From contig DGNT01000131.1 of NCBI GenBank assembly GCA_002389055.1, forward strand, positions 1 through 33,100: a stretch of 33,100 nucleotides of DNA, read 5' to 3'. This stretch comes from Alcanivorax sp. UBA4485. GTDB taxonomy: Bacteria > Pseudomonadota > Gammaproteobacteria > Pseudomonadales > Alcanivoracaceae. The position numbers were made by a program, and so were the translations under genes. The notes beneath the pieces were generated by a model. That model saw nothing but the letters and a program-made list of their open reading frames with translations, searched no databases and was not told the DNA's origin. Below, one piece after another: positions 14,785 to 24,121 of this stretch (its first letter is position 1; the number at the start of each line of letters is the position of its first letter).

Positions 14785-14815
14785 TGTACAATTATTTTGT
14801 ACATTAAGATGTACA
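14785..14815 (-). promoter_or_regulatory. Triple TGTACA motif in the AbiE promoter region
   Basis: TGTACA occurs at 14785-14790, 14798-14803 and 14810-14815, at 13- and 12-base steps, in a very AT-rich stretch 47-77 bases upstream of the AbiEi start. Each is itself a palindrome. TTGTAC elements on the minus strand could serve as -35 boxes but I cannot fix a -10. Repeated, near-helically phased sites suggest a protein-binding array. Confidence 0.5.
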
Positions 14816-14816
14816 A

Positions 14817-16025
14817 TCAAACCCGCGCCGGCTGCACCCGATACCCTTTCAGCGTCGCCACGAAATCCTGCAGCGCATGGATGCCGGATTCTTCGGCGTC
14901 CCGGCACCACTGCGCCAGGGAGTCCAGCATCTCCGAGGAGTTGCGGCTGGTCTGGCTCCAGATCGACTGCAGGCGCAGCCGGTATTCATAGATGGTGGCC
15001 AGGGTGTGGTTGTGTTCGGTCAGGTTGGCCAGCCGGTGTTTGTGGCGGCTCTTGAAGAACCGCTGGTCCCGGTACAACAGGGTGCGTGCGCGGCTGTAGA
15101 AGCCACGGGTGGCTTCGCACGCGCGTGCCTTTTCCTGTTCGAACACCGGCTTGATCACGGCGCGGCGGTACTGGGCCATGACCTGGAAGCGGTGCTGGAA
15201 GACCGCCCGCAGGGTATCCAGGTCCACGGCGGGTTTGGCGTTGTCGCGGTCGACCACCGGTTTCGGGGCGACCTTCTTCACCTTCGCCAGGCCCAGCATT
15301 TCGAACAGGCGGATCCACGCCCAGCCCATGTCGAATTCAAAGCGGCGGATCGAAAGCTTGGCCGAGCTCGGGTAGGTGTGGTGGTTGTTGTGCAGCTCTT
15401 CGCCGCCGATCAGCACGCCCCAGGGCAGTACGTTGCGTGAAGCATCCGCGCATTCGAAGTTGCGGTAGCCCCAGTAATGGCCGATGCCGTTGATCACGCC
15501 GGCGGCGAACAGGGGAATCCACATCATCTGCACCGCCCAGATGGTGATGCCGATGGCACCGAACAGGGCCAGATTGATGGCGCCCATCAGCGCGATGCCC
15601 AGGAAGGTGAAGCGGCTGTAGACGTTGCGCTCCATCCAGTCGTCCGGGCAGCCGGCGCCGTATTTATCCAGGGTTTCCTGGTTGACGGCTTCCGCCTGAT
15701 AGAGCTCGGCGCCTTCGCTGAGCACTTTGCGAATGCCCAGCACCTGGGGGCTGTGCGGGTCTTCTTCCGTGTCGCAGCGGGCGTGGTGTTTGCGGTGGAT
15801 GGCGGTCCAGGCGCGCGTGTTCTGGCCGGTGGTCAGCCACAGCCAGAAGCGGAAGAAATGCTTGAGCGCCGGATGCAGTTCCAGGGCCCGGTGGGCGGAA
15901 TAGCGGTGCAGGTACACGGTCACGCTGACAATGGTCACATGAGTCATGGCCAGGGTGATGAGCACCAGCGCCCAGGGGCCGGCGGAGATCAGGCCACCGG
16001 AGAAGAAATTCAGTACGTCGTTCAT
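14817..16025 (-). CDS. Membrane fatty acid desaturase (acyl-CoA/acyl-lipid delta-9 type)
   Basis: 402 residues with the three histidine boxes of membrane di-iron desaturases: HRYSAHR (40-46), HRKHH (77-81) and EELHNNHHTYP (209-219). Two hydrophobic pairs (about 15-38 and 143-180) place these boxes in the cytoplasm. A long C-terminal part (about 245-402), rich in Arg, Lys and helices, is typical of the Pseudomonas/Alcanivorax type. The enzyme introduces a cis double bond into a saturated acyl chain and so tunes membrane fluidity. The last ~55 residues lie in the segment that is duplicated at 12812-12979. The window's own ending (QPARV and TGA) differs from that of the stranded copy, suggesting that this gene end was replaced when the AbiE cassette arrived. 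Confidence 0.9.
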   Translation of the reverse strand: MNDVLNFFSGGLISAGPWALVLITLAMTHVTIVSVTVYLHRYSAHRALELHPALKHFFRFWLWLTTGQNTRAWTAIHRKHHARCDTEEDPHSPQVLGIRKVLSEGAELYQAEAVNQETLDKYGAGCPDDWMERNVYSRFTFLGIALMGAINLALFGAIGITIWAVQMMWIPLFAAGVINGIGHYWGYRNFECADASRNVLPWGVLIGGEELHNNHHTYPSSAKLSIRRFEFDMGWAWIRLFEMLGLAKVKKVAPKPVVDRDNAKPAVDLDTLRAVFQHRFQVMAQYRRAVIKPVFEQEKARACEATRGFYSRARTLLYRDQRFFKSRHKHRLANLTEHNHTLATIYEYRLRLQSIWSQTSRNSSEMLDSLAQWCRDAEESGIHALQDFVATLKGYRVQPARV

Positions 16026-16112
16026 GGCGGAAACACAGTTGTGGAACCGTATCGGCTCCAGGTTTTCGGGGTCGGCGGTGTCGGCCGCCGGTCACCGGGT
16101 AGAGCGTAGTGA

Positions 16113-18098
<1,986 letters not shown>

Positions 18099-18184
18099 GT
18101 TATCTACCAGGATAGGGTGTCTCCGTTGCCTGTGCCCGTTACAATCCAGGGCCTTATCTTAGCCCCTCGCACCCAGGATAGCCC

Positions 18185-18994
18185 ATGCCCGAATTGCCCG
18201 AAGTGGAGACGACCCGGCGCGGCATTGAGCCCCATGTGGCCGGCCGCACCCTCACCGCCGTCACCGTGCGCGAGCCGCGCCTGCGCTGGCCGGTGGATGC
18301 CCGGGTCGCCGAGCTGCGGGACAGGCGCATCATCGGCCTGCGCCGGCGCGCCAAGTACTTGCTGATGGATCTGGGGGAGCTGCATCTGGGGATCCACCTG
18401 GGCATGTCCGGGACCCTTCGGGTGGTGGCGGCGGATACGCCGTTGCGCAAGCACGATCACATTGACCTGCACCTGGACAGCGGCCAACTGCTGCGCTTCA
18501 ACGACCCGCGCCGCTTTGGCGCCCTGCTGTACCTGACGGACGCCCTGACCCACCCGTTGCTGGCCAACCTGGGCCCCGAGCCCCTGGATCAGGACTTCTC
18601 CGGCGGCTGGCTGTACCGCCGCAGCCGCGGTCGGCGGGTGTCGGTGAAGAGTTTCATCATGGACAACGCCACCGTGGTGGGCGTGGGCAACATCTACGCG
18701 CAGGAAAGCCTGTTCCTGGCCGGCATCCACCCGAGCCGCCCCGCCGGCCGCATCAGCGCGGCGCGCTACCAGCGTCTGGCGCTGGCGATACGCTCGGTGC
18801 TGGCCAAGGCCATCGAGGCCGGCGGCACCACCCTGCGCGATTTCACCAGCGCCGACGGCCAGCCCGGTTACTTTGCCCAGCAGCTGCTGGTCTACGGTCG
18901 CACCGGCGAGCCCTGCCCGCAATGCGCCGAGCCGTTGCGCGGCGGCCGCCACGGCCAGCGCAGTACGGTCTATTGCCCGCGCTGCCAGCGCTGA
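18185..18994 (+). CDS. mutM: Formamidopyrimidine-DNA glycosylase (Fpg/MutM)
   Basis: 269 residues, the usual length. It begins MPELPEVETTRRGIEPH, with catalytic Pro2 and Glu3 after removal of Met. Other markers are RRRAKYLLMDL (conserved Lys near 57), HLGMSGTLRV, FNDPRRFG, NIYAQESLFLAGIHP (helix-two-turn-helix) and a C-terminal zinc finger C-P-Q-C...C-P-R-C. It removes 8-oxoguanine and formamidopyrimidines from DNA and nicks the abasic site. All catalytic and zinc residues are present. It appears monocistronic, with 86 bases separating it from the divergent HyuA gene. Confidence 0.97.
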   Translation: MPELPEVETTRRGIEPHVAGRTLTAVTVREPRLRWPVDARVAELRDRRIIGLRRRAKYLLMDLGELHLGIHLGMSGTLRVVAADTPLRKHDHIDLHLDSGQLLRFNDPRRFGALLYLTDALTHPLLANLGPEPLDQDFSGGWLYRRSRGRRVSVKSFIMDNATVVGVGNIYAQESLFLAGIHPSRPAGRISAARYQRLALAIRSVLAKAIEAGGTTLRDFTSADGQPGYFAQQLLVYGRTGEPCPQCAEPLRGGRHGQRSTVYCPRCQR

Positions 18995-19019
18995 GCGGCC
19001 ACCGTTCGTCCGATCGTGC

Positions 19020-19049
19020 TTGTCGGGGTCTATATTGCCGGTGTAATAA
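19020..19049 (+). promoter_or_regulatory. Possible promoter of the small exported protein gene
   Basis: TTGTCG (19020-19025) and TAATAA (19044-19049) are 18 bases apart, with TG just before the -10 (extended form), about 87 bases before the start codon. The region after mutM is noticeably AT-richer than its surroundings. Confidence 0.35.
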
Positions 19050-19135
19050 CAAAGATGTAGATTGTGATCTGATTGTGGGAAGAACAAATACTTAGGAACG
19101 ACAATGGGTGCGATAAAAAACAAGGGGGAATCACG

Positions 19136-19489
19136 ATGAAGCGAGCCCTGCGCGTGGTTGCGGCCACTGCCCTCGCCTCGACGCTATCGTTCGCCAGTGC
19201 CGCCCAGGCCCGCGACATGGATCTGGAAGGCGCCCGGCCTTCCGCGTTCGCCATGTTCGGTGATGCCCTGATCGTGCGCCCGGTGATGACGGTGGCCACG
19301 GTCGGTGGCGCGGCGATTTATGTGGTGACGCTGCCGCTCAGCCTGATCGGGGGAAACGCTCAGGAAGCCGGGGAAACGCTGGTCGTGGATCCGGCCGCCA
19401 CCGCTTTCGTCCGTTGCCTGGGCTGCACGCCAACCCAGCATGACCGGAATCGTACCGATCAGGAAATTCGCCAGGCCAACCGCGACTGA
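19136..19489 (+). CDS. Small conserved exported protein with hydrophobic centre, function unknown
   Basis: 117 residues from ATG 19136 after a strong AAGGGGGAA site; an in-frame extension to 19073 lacks one. A signal peptide (MKRALRVVAATALASTLSFASAAQA) is followed by two hydrophobic segments (about 40-60 and 60-72; VRPVMTVATVGGAAIYVVTLPLSLIGG) and a Cys pair (RCLGC) near the C-terminus. I recall similar small proteins in Pseudomonas relatives (pattern RP...VATV.G..IFVVTLPLSL.GGN...A...LV..PA...F.RCLGC), with no established role. It may be a membrane-associated envelope protein. It has its own terminator and is probably a single-gene unit. Confidence 0.75.
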   Translation: MKRALRVVAATALASTLSFASAAQARDMDLEGARPSAFAMFGDALIVRPVMTVATVGGAAIYVVTLPLSLIGGNAQEAGETLVVDPAATAFVRCLGCTPTQHDRNRTDQEIRQANRD

Positions 19490-19508
19490 TCCCGACACCG
19501 GTTCCAAT

Positions 19509-19544
19509 AAAAAGCCCGCCGTGGATTCCACGGCGGGCTTTTTT
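19509..19544 (+). terminator. Rho-independent terminator after the small exported protein gene
   Basis: A perfect 11-bp stem (GCCCGCCGTGG, 19514-19524, and CCACGGCGGGC, 19528-19538) with a 3-base loop, an A-rich 5' flank and six T (19539-19544). Because of the A run it could also work leftwards, but the RND gene ends further right at 19628. Confidence 0.93.
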
Positions 19545-19561
19545 GTGGGCCTCTGGCATCC

Positions 19562-19626
19562 TGCCAGCCGGCTTTGCCGGCCTTTCGCGGGCGGGGCCCG
19601 CTCCCACAGGGCCCGCTCCTACAAGG
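19562..19626. repeat. REP-like intergenic repeat
   Basis: Between a terminator and the stop of the RND gene lies GCCGGCTTTGCCGGC (a small hairpin), then TTTCGCGGGCGGGGCCCGCTCC and two CCCGCTCCYACA tails (19598 to 19623). This resembles the REP elements of pseudomonads (TTCGCGGG...CCCGCTCCTACA), which are scattered between genes and folded in RNA. I see no second copy in the window. Confidence 0.6.
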
Positions 19627-19627
19627 T

Positions 19628-22600
19628 TCAGGCGGCTTCTTCGTGGCCTTCGTTGCGGCCCAGCAGCATGTACATGGCCGGCACCACGAACAGCGTGAAC
19701 AGGGTGCCGATGGTCATGCCGGCGGCCACCACCAGGCCGATGGCGAAGCGCGCGCCGCCGCCCGGGCCGGCGGCGATCAGCAGCGGCACCATGGCCAGCA
19801 CCAGGGCGGCGGTGGTCATCAGCACCGGGCGCAGCCGCACGGCGGCGGCGTGCTCGATGGCGCGCCGCTTGCTCATCCCTTCCAACTGCATCTTGTTGGC
19901 GAACTCCACGATCAGAATACCGTGTTTCGATATCACCCCGATCAGGGTTACCAGGCCCACCTGGGTGTAGATGTTCAGGGTGGTCAGGCCCAGGCTGACG
20001 AAGATCATCGCGCCGCACACCGACATGGGTACGGTGATCAGCATGATGATCGGGTCGCGCCAGGATTCGAACTGGGCGGCCAGCACCAGGTAGATCACGA
20101 TCAGTGCGAAGAAGAAGGTGACGATCAGATCGCTGCCCTCTTTCTTGAACTGACGGGACTGGCCCGAATAGTCCACCGAATAGCCGGGCGGCAGTACCTC
20201 ATCGGCGGCGTTCTCAAGCACGCCCAGTGCTTCGCCCAGGGTGACCCCGGGGCGCTGCACCCCGGAGATGGTCACCGCGTTGAGCTGCTGAAAGCGCTTC
20301 AACTGCTGGGGCTGCACGGTCTCTTCAAGACTGATCACCGTGGCCAGCGGCACCAGGTCGCCCTGGCCGGTGCGCACGTAATACTGCTTGAGCTGCTCCG
20401 GCGTCAGGCGGCTGCTGCGCTCCACCTGCGGAATCACCTTGTAGGACCGGTTCTCCAGGGAGAAGCGGTTGGCGTAACCGCCGGCCAGCATGGCGCCCAG
20501 TTCCTGGGCGAGTTGCTGCATGGTGATGCCCAGGCTGGCGGCTTTCTCCCGGTCGACCAGGATGTTGTAGCGCGGCTTGTCGATCTTCAGATCGGTGTCC
20601 ATGAAGATAAACTTGTTGCTGGCGCGGGCCTTGTTGAGCACCTCGTTGGCGAATTCCTGCAGGTTCTCGGTGGGCTCGGTGGTGCCGATCACGAATTCCA
20701 CCGGCAGCGCGCCGCCGGCGGTGGGCAGCGAGGGCGGTACGAACGCCGCCACCTGCAGGCCGGCGATGTTGTTGATCTTCTCGGACAGCTCGTTCTTTGC
20801 CTCGGCGGTGGTTTGCTCGCGCTCGTTCCAGCTTTTCAGAACGAAGCCGGCCAGCGCGGTGTTGGAGGCGGTGGTGGAGCCGCCGCCGCCGATACCGTTG
20901 AGCAGGAACACATTGTCCACCGACGGCATGGTGTCGGCGATGTCGTTGAACTCGCGGGTGAACGGCTCGAGATAGTCCAGCGTCACATAGGGGTCGGCGG
21001 TGGACGAGGTCAGCACGAACCCCTGATCTTCCGCCGGTTCCAGTTCGCTGGGCGAGGTCACGAACAGGAAGTAGCAGGACACCAGAATCACCACGCCGAA
21101 CACGTAGATCACCGGCAGCTCGTTGAGCGCGCCATGCAGGCGCCGCTCATAGCTTTTCTCCAGCTTCTCGAAGCGCTGGTTCACCCAGCGCTCGAAGCGG
21201 TTGCCGGTGCGGTCCGGGTCGTGCGCCTTGAGGATCTTGGCGCACATCATCGGCGACAGCGTCAGCGCCACCACGCCGGACAGCAGCACGGCGCCGGCCA
21301 GGGAGAACGCGAACTCCACGAACAGGGTGCCGGTGAGGCCGCCCATGAAGCCGATCGGCAGGTACACCGCCACCAGCGTGGTGGTCATCGCCACCACCGG
21401 CCAGGCCAGCTCCCTGGCGCCCTTGATGGCGGCGTCGAACGGCGACAGACCCTCTTCCACGTGTCGGTGGATGTTCTCCAGCACAATGATGGCGTCGTCC
21501 ACCACGATGCCGATGGCGAGCACCATGGCCAGCAACGTCAGCAGGTTGATGGAGAAGCCCATCAGCAGCATCAGGAACAGCGCGCCGACCATCGACAGCG
21601 GCACCGCGATGGCGGGGATCAGCACCGAGCGCAGAGAGCCCAGGAACAGGTAGATCACCGCGATCACGATCAGCACCGCTTCGATCAGGGTTTTCACCAC
21701 CTCGTCGATGGAATCCTGAATGTACTCGGTGCCGTCATAGGGAATGTCCCCGGCCATGCCTTCGGGCAGTTGCGGGAATACTTCGTCTTCCAGAATGCCG
21801 CGCACTTGCTCGATCACATCCAGGGCGTTGGCGTCGGTGGCCACCTCGATGCCCATGAAGGTCGCCTGCTTGCCGTTGAAGGTCACGGAAGACTGGTACG
21901 ACTCGGAGCCCAACTCCACGTCCGCCACGTCTTCCAGACGCACGATGGCATTGTTCTCGGAGCGGATGATCAACCGTTCGAACTCTTCGGTCGTATTCAG
22001 ATCGGTGGCCGCTTTCAGGTCCAGGGCCACGTTGGACCCCTTGGTGCCACCCACCGCGGCCAGCACGTTATTCTGTTGCAGGGCGCCGTACACCTCGGAG
22101 GGCGTGATGCCAAGTGCGGCCATGCGCTCCGGTTTCAACCAGGCGCGCATGGCGAAGGTGCGGTTGCCGAGAATCCGCGCGCGCTGCACACCGTTGACCG
22201 TGGCCAGCTTGGGCTGCACTTCGCGCACCAGATAGTCGGTGATCTGGTTGTTGCTGAGAATCTCCGAGGAAAACGACAGGTACATGGAGGCGATGCTCTG
22301 CCCCACCGCCAGCTCGATGGTGGGGTCCTCCGCTTCCTCGGGCAGCTCGCTGCGCATCTTGTTGACCTTGGCCACGATCTGCGTGAGCGCCTCGTTAGGG
22401 TCCTCACCCAGACGGATGTACGCCTGGATCGACGAGGCGCTTTGCAGCGAGGTGGAAACCAGATAATCAATGCCGTCGGCGGAGGCGATTTCCTGTTCCA
22501 GCGGTGTGGTGATAAAGCCCTGAATCAAATCGGCGTCGGCGCCGGTATAAACCGTGGTGACGGTGACCACGGCGTTTTCCAGTTCCGGATACTGGCGCAC

Positions 22601-22699
22601 GTTCAGTTCCGTGGCGGCGCGCAACCCGAGCAAAAAGATAAACAGGCTGACCACCGAGGCCAGCACCGGCTTGCTGATGAAGATGTCCGTGAATTTCAT
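19628..22699 (-). CDS. RND multidrug efflux transporter, HAE1 family inner-membrane pump
   Basis: 1023 residues, the full length for the family. It starts MKFTDIFISKPVLASVVSLFIFLLGL, has the two large periplasmic loops and twelve membrane helices, and conserves the proton-relay aspartates in GIVVDDAIIVLENI (TM4) plus the lysine-containing helix around GVISKHGILIVEFANKM (TM10). It moves drugs or toxic lipids from periplasm or inner membrane to an outer-membrane channel, driven by protons. The similarity is closest in feel to MexK/MdtC-type pumps, judged by memory. It lies eight bases after the adaptor gene. No outer-membrane factor (OprM/TolC-like) is encoded here, so a channel from elsewhere must be used. 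A 1143-codon open frame on the opposite strand is a mirror artefact. Confidence 0.93.
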   Translation of the reverse strand: MKFTDIFISKPVLASVVSLFIFLLGLRAATELNVRQYPELENAVVTVTTVYTGADADLIQGFITTPLEQEIASADGIDYLVSTSLQSASSIQAYIRLGEDPNEALTQIVAKVNKMRSELPEEAEDPTIELAVGQSIASMYLSFSSEILSNNQITDYLVREVQPKLATVNGVQRARILGNRTFAMRAWLKPERMAALGITPSEVYGALQQNNVLAAVGGTKGSNVALDLKAATDLNTTEEFERLIIRSENNAIVRLEDVADVELGSESYQSSVTFNGKQATFMGIEVATDANALDVIEQVRGILEDEVFPQLPEGMAGDIPYDGTEYIQDSIDEVVKTLIEAVLIVIAVIYLFLGSLRSVLIPAIAVPLSMVGALFLMLLMGFSINLLTLLAMVLAIGIVVDDAIIVLENIHRHVEEGLSPFDAAIKGARELAWPVVAMTTTLVAVYLPIGFMGGLTGTLFVEFAFSLAGAVLLSGVVALTLSPMMCAKILKAHDPDRTGNRFERWVNQRFEKLEKSYERRLHGALNELPVIYVFGVVILVSCYFLFVTSPSELEPAEDQGFVLTSSTADPYVTLDYLEPFTREFNDIADTMPSVDNVFLLNGIGGGGSTTASNTALAGFVLKSWNEREQTTAEAKNELSEKINNIAGLQVAAFVPPSLPTAGGALPVEFVIGTTEPTENLQEFANEVLNKARASNKFIFMDTDLKIDKPRYNILVDREKAASLGITMQQLAQELGAMLAGGYANRFSLENRSYKVIPQVERSSRLTPEQLKQYYVRTGQGDLVPLATVISLEETVQPQQLKRFQQLNAVTISGVQRPGVTLGEALGVLENAADEVLPPGYSVDYSGQSRQFKKEGSDLIVTFFFALIVIYLVLAAQFESWRDPIIMLITVPMSVCGAMIFVSLGLTTLNIYTQVGLVTLIGVISKHGILIVEFANKMQLEGMSKRRAIEHAAAVRLRPVLMTTAALVLAMVPLLIAAGPGGGARFAIGLVVAAGMTIGTLFTLFVVPAMYMLLGRNEGHEEAA

Positions 22700-22707
22700 G
22701 GCTATCC

Positions 22708-23898
22708 TCAGCTGTTGCCGGGTGTCGGCGTTGCATCCGCGGAGGGCTGCACATCGTTCTCGATGGTCACGGCGGCGTCATTACGCAGTTTCAGCAGGCC
22801 GCTGGTGGCGACCACTTCGCCGGGCTTGAGCCCTTCGATCACCGCCACCAGGTCGCCGCGCCGGCGGCCCAGTTTCACGAATCGCTTCTTGACGATCTTG
22901 TCGGCGCCGTCCGCTTTTTGGTCACCGTCGGCTTCGCTCTCTTTATTCTCGCCGGTCTGGCCTTTTTGCGGCGCGTCCTTGAGCACGAACACGGCGTTGC
23001 CGTAGGGGGCGTAGCTGATCGCGGTGCGCGGAATCACCACCACGTCCTCGGATTGCGGCAACTGAATGTCGACGCTGGCGAACATGCCCGGGCGCAGTTT
23101 GTTGTCGTCGTTCTCGAAGCGTGCCTGCACGGACACGTTGCGGGTGGCTTCGCTGACGCCGGGTTCGATGGCGGAAATTTCCCCTTCGAACTGCTGGTCC
23201 GGGTAGGCGTCCAGCGTGACCCGTACTTTCAGGCCGTTCTCGACTTTGCTCAGCTCCTGCTCGGGGAGCGCGAAATCCACGAAGATCGGCTGCAACTGGT
23301 TGAGGCTCACCACCGGCGTGCCGGCTTGCAGGAACTGCCCCAGGTCCACCTGGCGAATACCGAGCACGCCATCGAAGGGGGCGCGCACGGTTTTATAATT
23401 CAGCTGCTCGCGCTGGGCCTGCGCCTGGGCCACCGCCTGGTCGCGCTGGGCGCGGCGGTTGTCCAGCTCGGAGCGAGAGATGGTGCCCTGCTTGAACAGC
23501 CGCTGGTAGCGGTCGTACTCCTGGCTGGCCAGGCCGGCGGTGGCTTCCAGGGCATTGAGCTGGGCGCGGTCGGCGGCGGCTTCCAGGCGAATCAGCACGT
23601 CGCCTTTTTTCACCGAGTCACCGGATTCAAAGTCGATCGCCTGTACTTCGCCGGGCACCTGGGCGGTCACGTTGACGCCGTTGACGGCGTTCACGGTGCC
23701 CACGGCTTCCAGGATCGAGGCCCAGTTGTCCTGGCGCGCTTCGTAGGTGGAAACGGCGGCGGCCGGCTGCGGCATGTTGTCGAAGAAGTCGTTCATCATC
23801 TTGCCCATGAACGCCTTGAAGCCAAAAATAAGGCCGAAGACGACAGCCAGGATGATCAGCATGATCACCATGCGCTTGCTGAAAATGCGCTTACTCAT
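22708..23898 (-). CDS. RND efflux periplasmic adaptor (membrane fusion protein)
   Basis: 396 residues with one N-terminal membrane anchor (about 8-31), no lipobox, then the barrel-sandwich half (VNGVNVTAQVPGEVQAIDFESGDSVKKGDVLIRLE), a helical hairpin (about 110-165), the second lipoyl half (RAPFDGVLGIRQVDLGQFLQAGTPVVSL) and a beta-barrel (LDAYPDQQFEGEISAIEPGV). The adaptor links the pump to the outer-membrane channel. A hydrophilic insertion of about 25 residues, rich in Glu, Asp, Lys and Gly (about 313-337), interrupts the membrane-proximal domain. It is the first gene of the operon with the pump and is preceded by about 220 bases with no confident promoter. Confidence 0.92.
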   Translation of the reverse strand: MSKRIFSKRMVIMLIILAVVFGLIFGFKAFMGKMMNDFFDNMPQPAAAVSTYEARQDNWASILEAVGTVNAVNGVNVTAQVPGEVQAIDFESGDSVKKGDVLIRLEAAADRAQLNALEATAGLASQEYDRYQRLFKQGTISRSELDNRRAQRDQAVAQAQAQREQLNYKTVRAPFDGVLGIRQVDLGQFLQAGTPVVSLNQLQPIFVDFALPEQELSKVENGLKVRVTLDAYPDQQFEGEISAIEPGVSEATRNVSVQARFENDDNKLRPGMFASVDIQLPQSEDVVVIPRTAISYAPYGNAVFVLKDAPQKGQTGENKESEADGDQKADGADKIVKKRFVKLGRRRGDLVAVIEGLKPGEVVATSGLLKLRNDAAVTIENDVQPSADATPTPGNS

Positions 23899-24121
23899 TG
23901 ACCTAAACCCCTGATGTGCGGCTGTATTTTAGTTGTTTGCCCGTAGGCGGAGGGGGGATTTATCCGGCAGCCCCGTCGTCAGGCAATGTTCCTTGTTGCG
24001 CGCGGCCCTGGAGAGACGCGCTGCTTGCATCCTTGTCGATGATCGACGGACTGAATCGACCCCGAAGTGTGAACAGAATTTAAACAAGCATCAAGCGCCG
24101 GATCATGACAACGCGTTGGCG
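23899..24121 (-). other. Upstream region of the RND operon
   Basis: About 220 bases between the hemW stop and the adaptor gene. I see no gene and no regulator or operator that I would name. A TAAAAT box near 23928-23933 (minus strand) could be a -10 element but has no good -35 partner. No TetR/LysR-type regulator gene lies next to the pump, so control is probably from elsewhere or absent. Confidence 0.4.

Larger units (their letters stand above)
12812..14995. mobile_element. AbiE toxin-antitoxin cassette bracketed by direct repeats of the desaturase 3' end
   Basis: Two genes (AbiEi, AbiEii) with a control region occupy 12980-14826, between two same-orientation copies of the last ~169 bases of the desaturase gene. 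The inserted DNA is poorer in GC (sample lines at 13321, 13681 and 14041 give 27-32 of 60; the line at 14761 gives 16 of 60). The layout matches elements that enter the 3' end of a gene and supply a replacement end. However, no integrase, transposase or short inverted ends are visible, so how it moved is unknown. Imported homologous DNA is the main alternative. Confidence 0.7.

Noticed and set aside
19574..23005. A 1143-codon plus-strand open frame
   Set aside because: It is entirely antisense to the RND pump and adaptor genes. Its composition (Gln, His, Gly, Arg repeats) is what a GC-rich gene gives when read on the opposite strand, and no family motif is visible.
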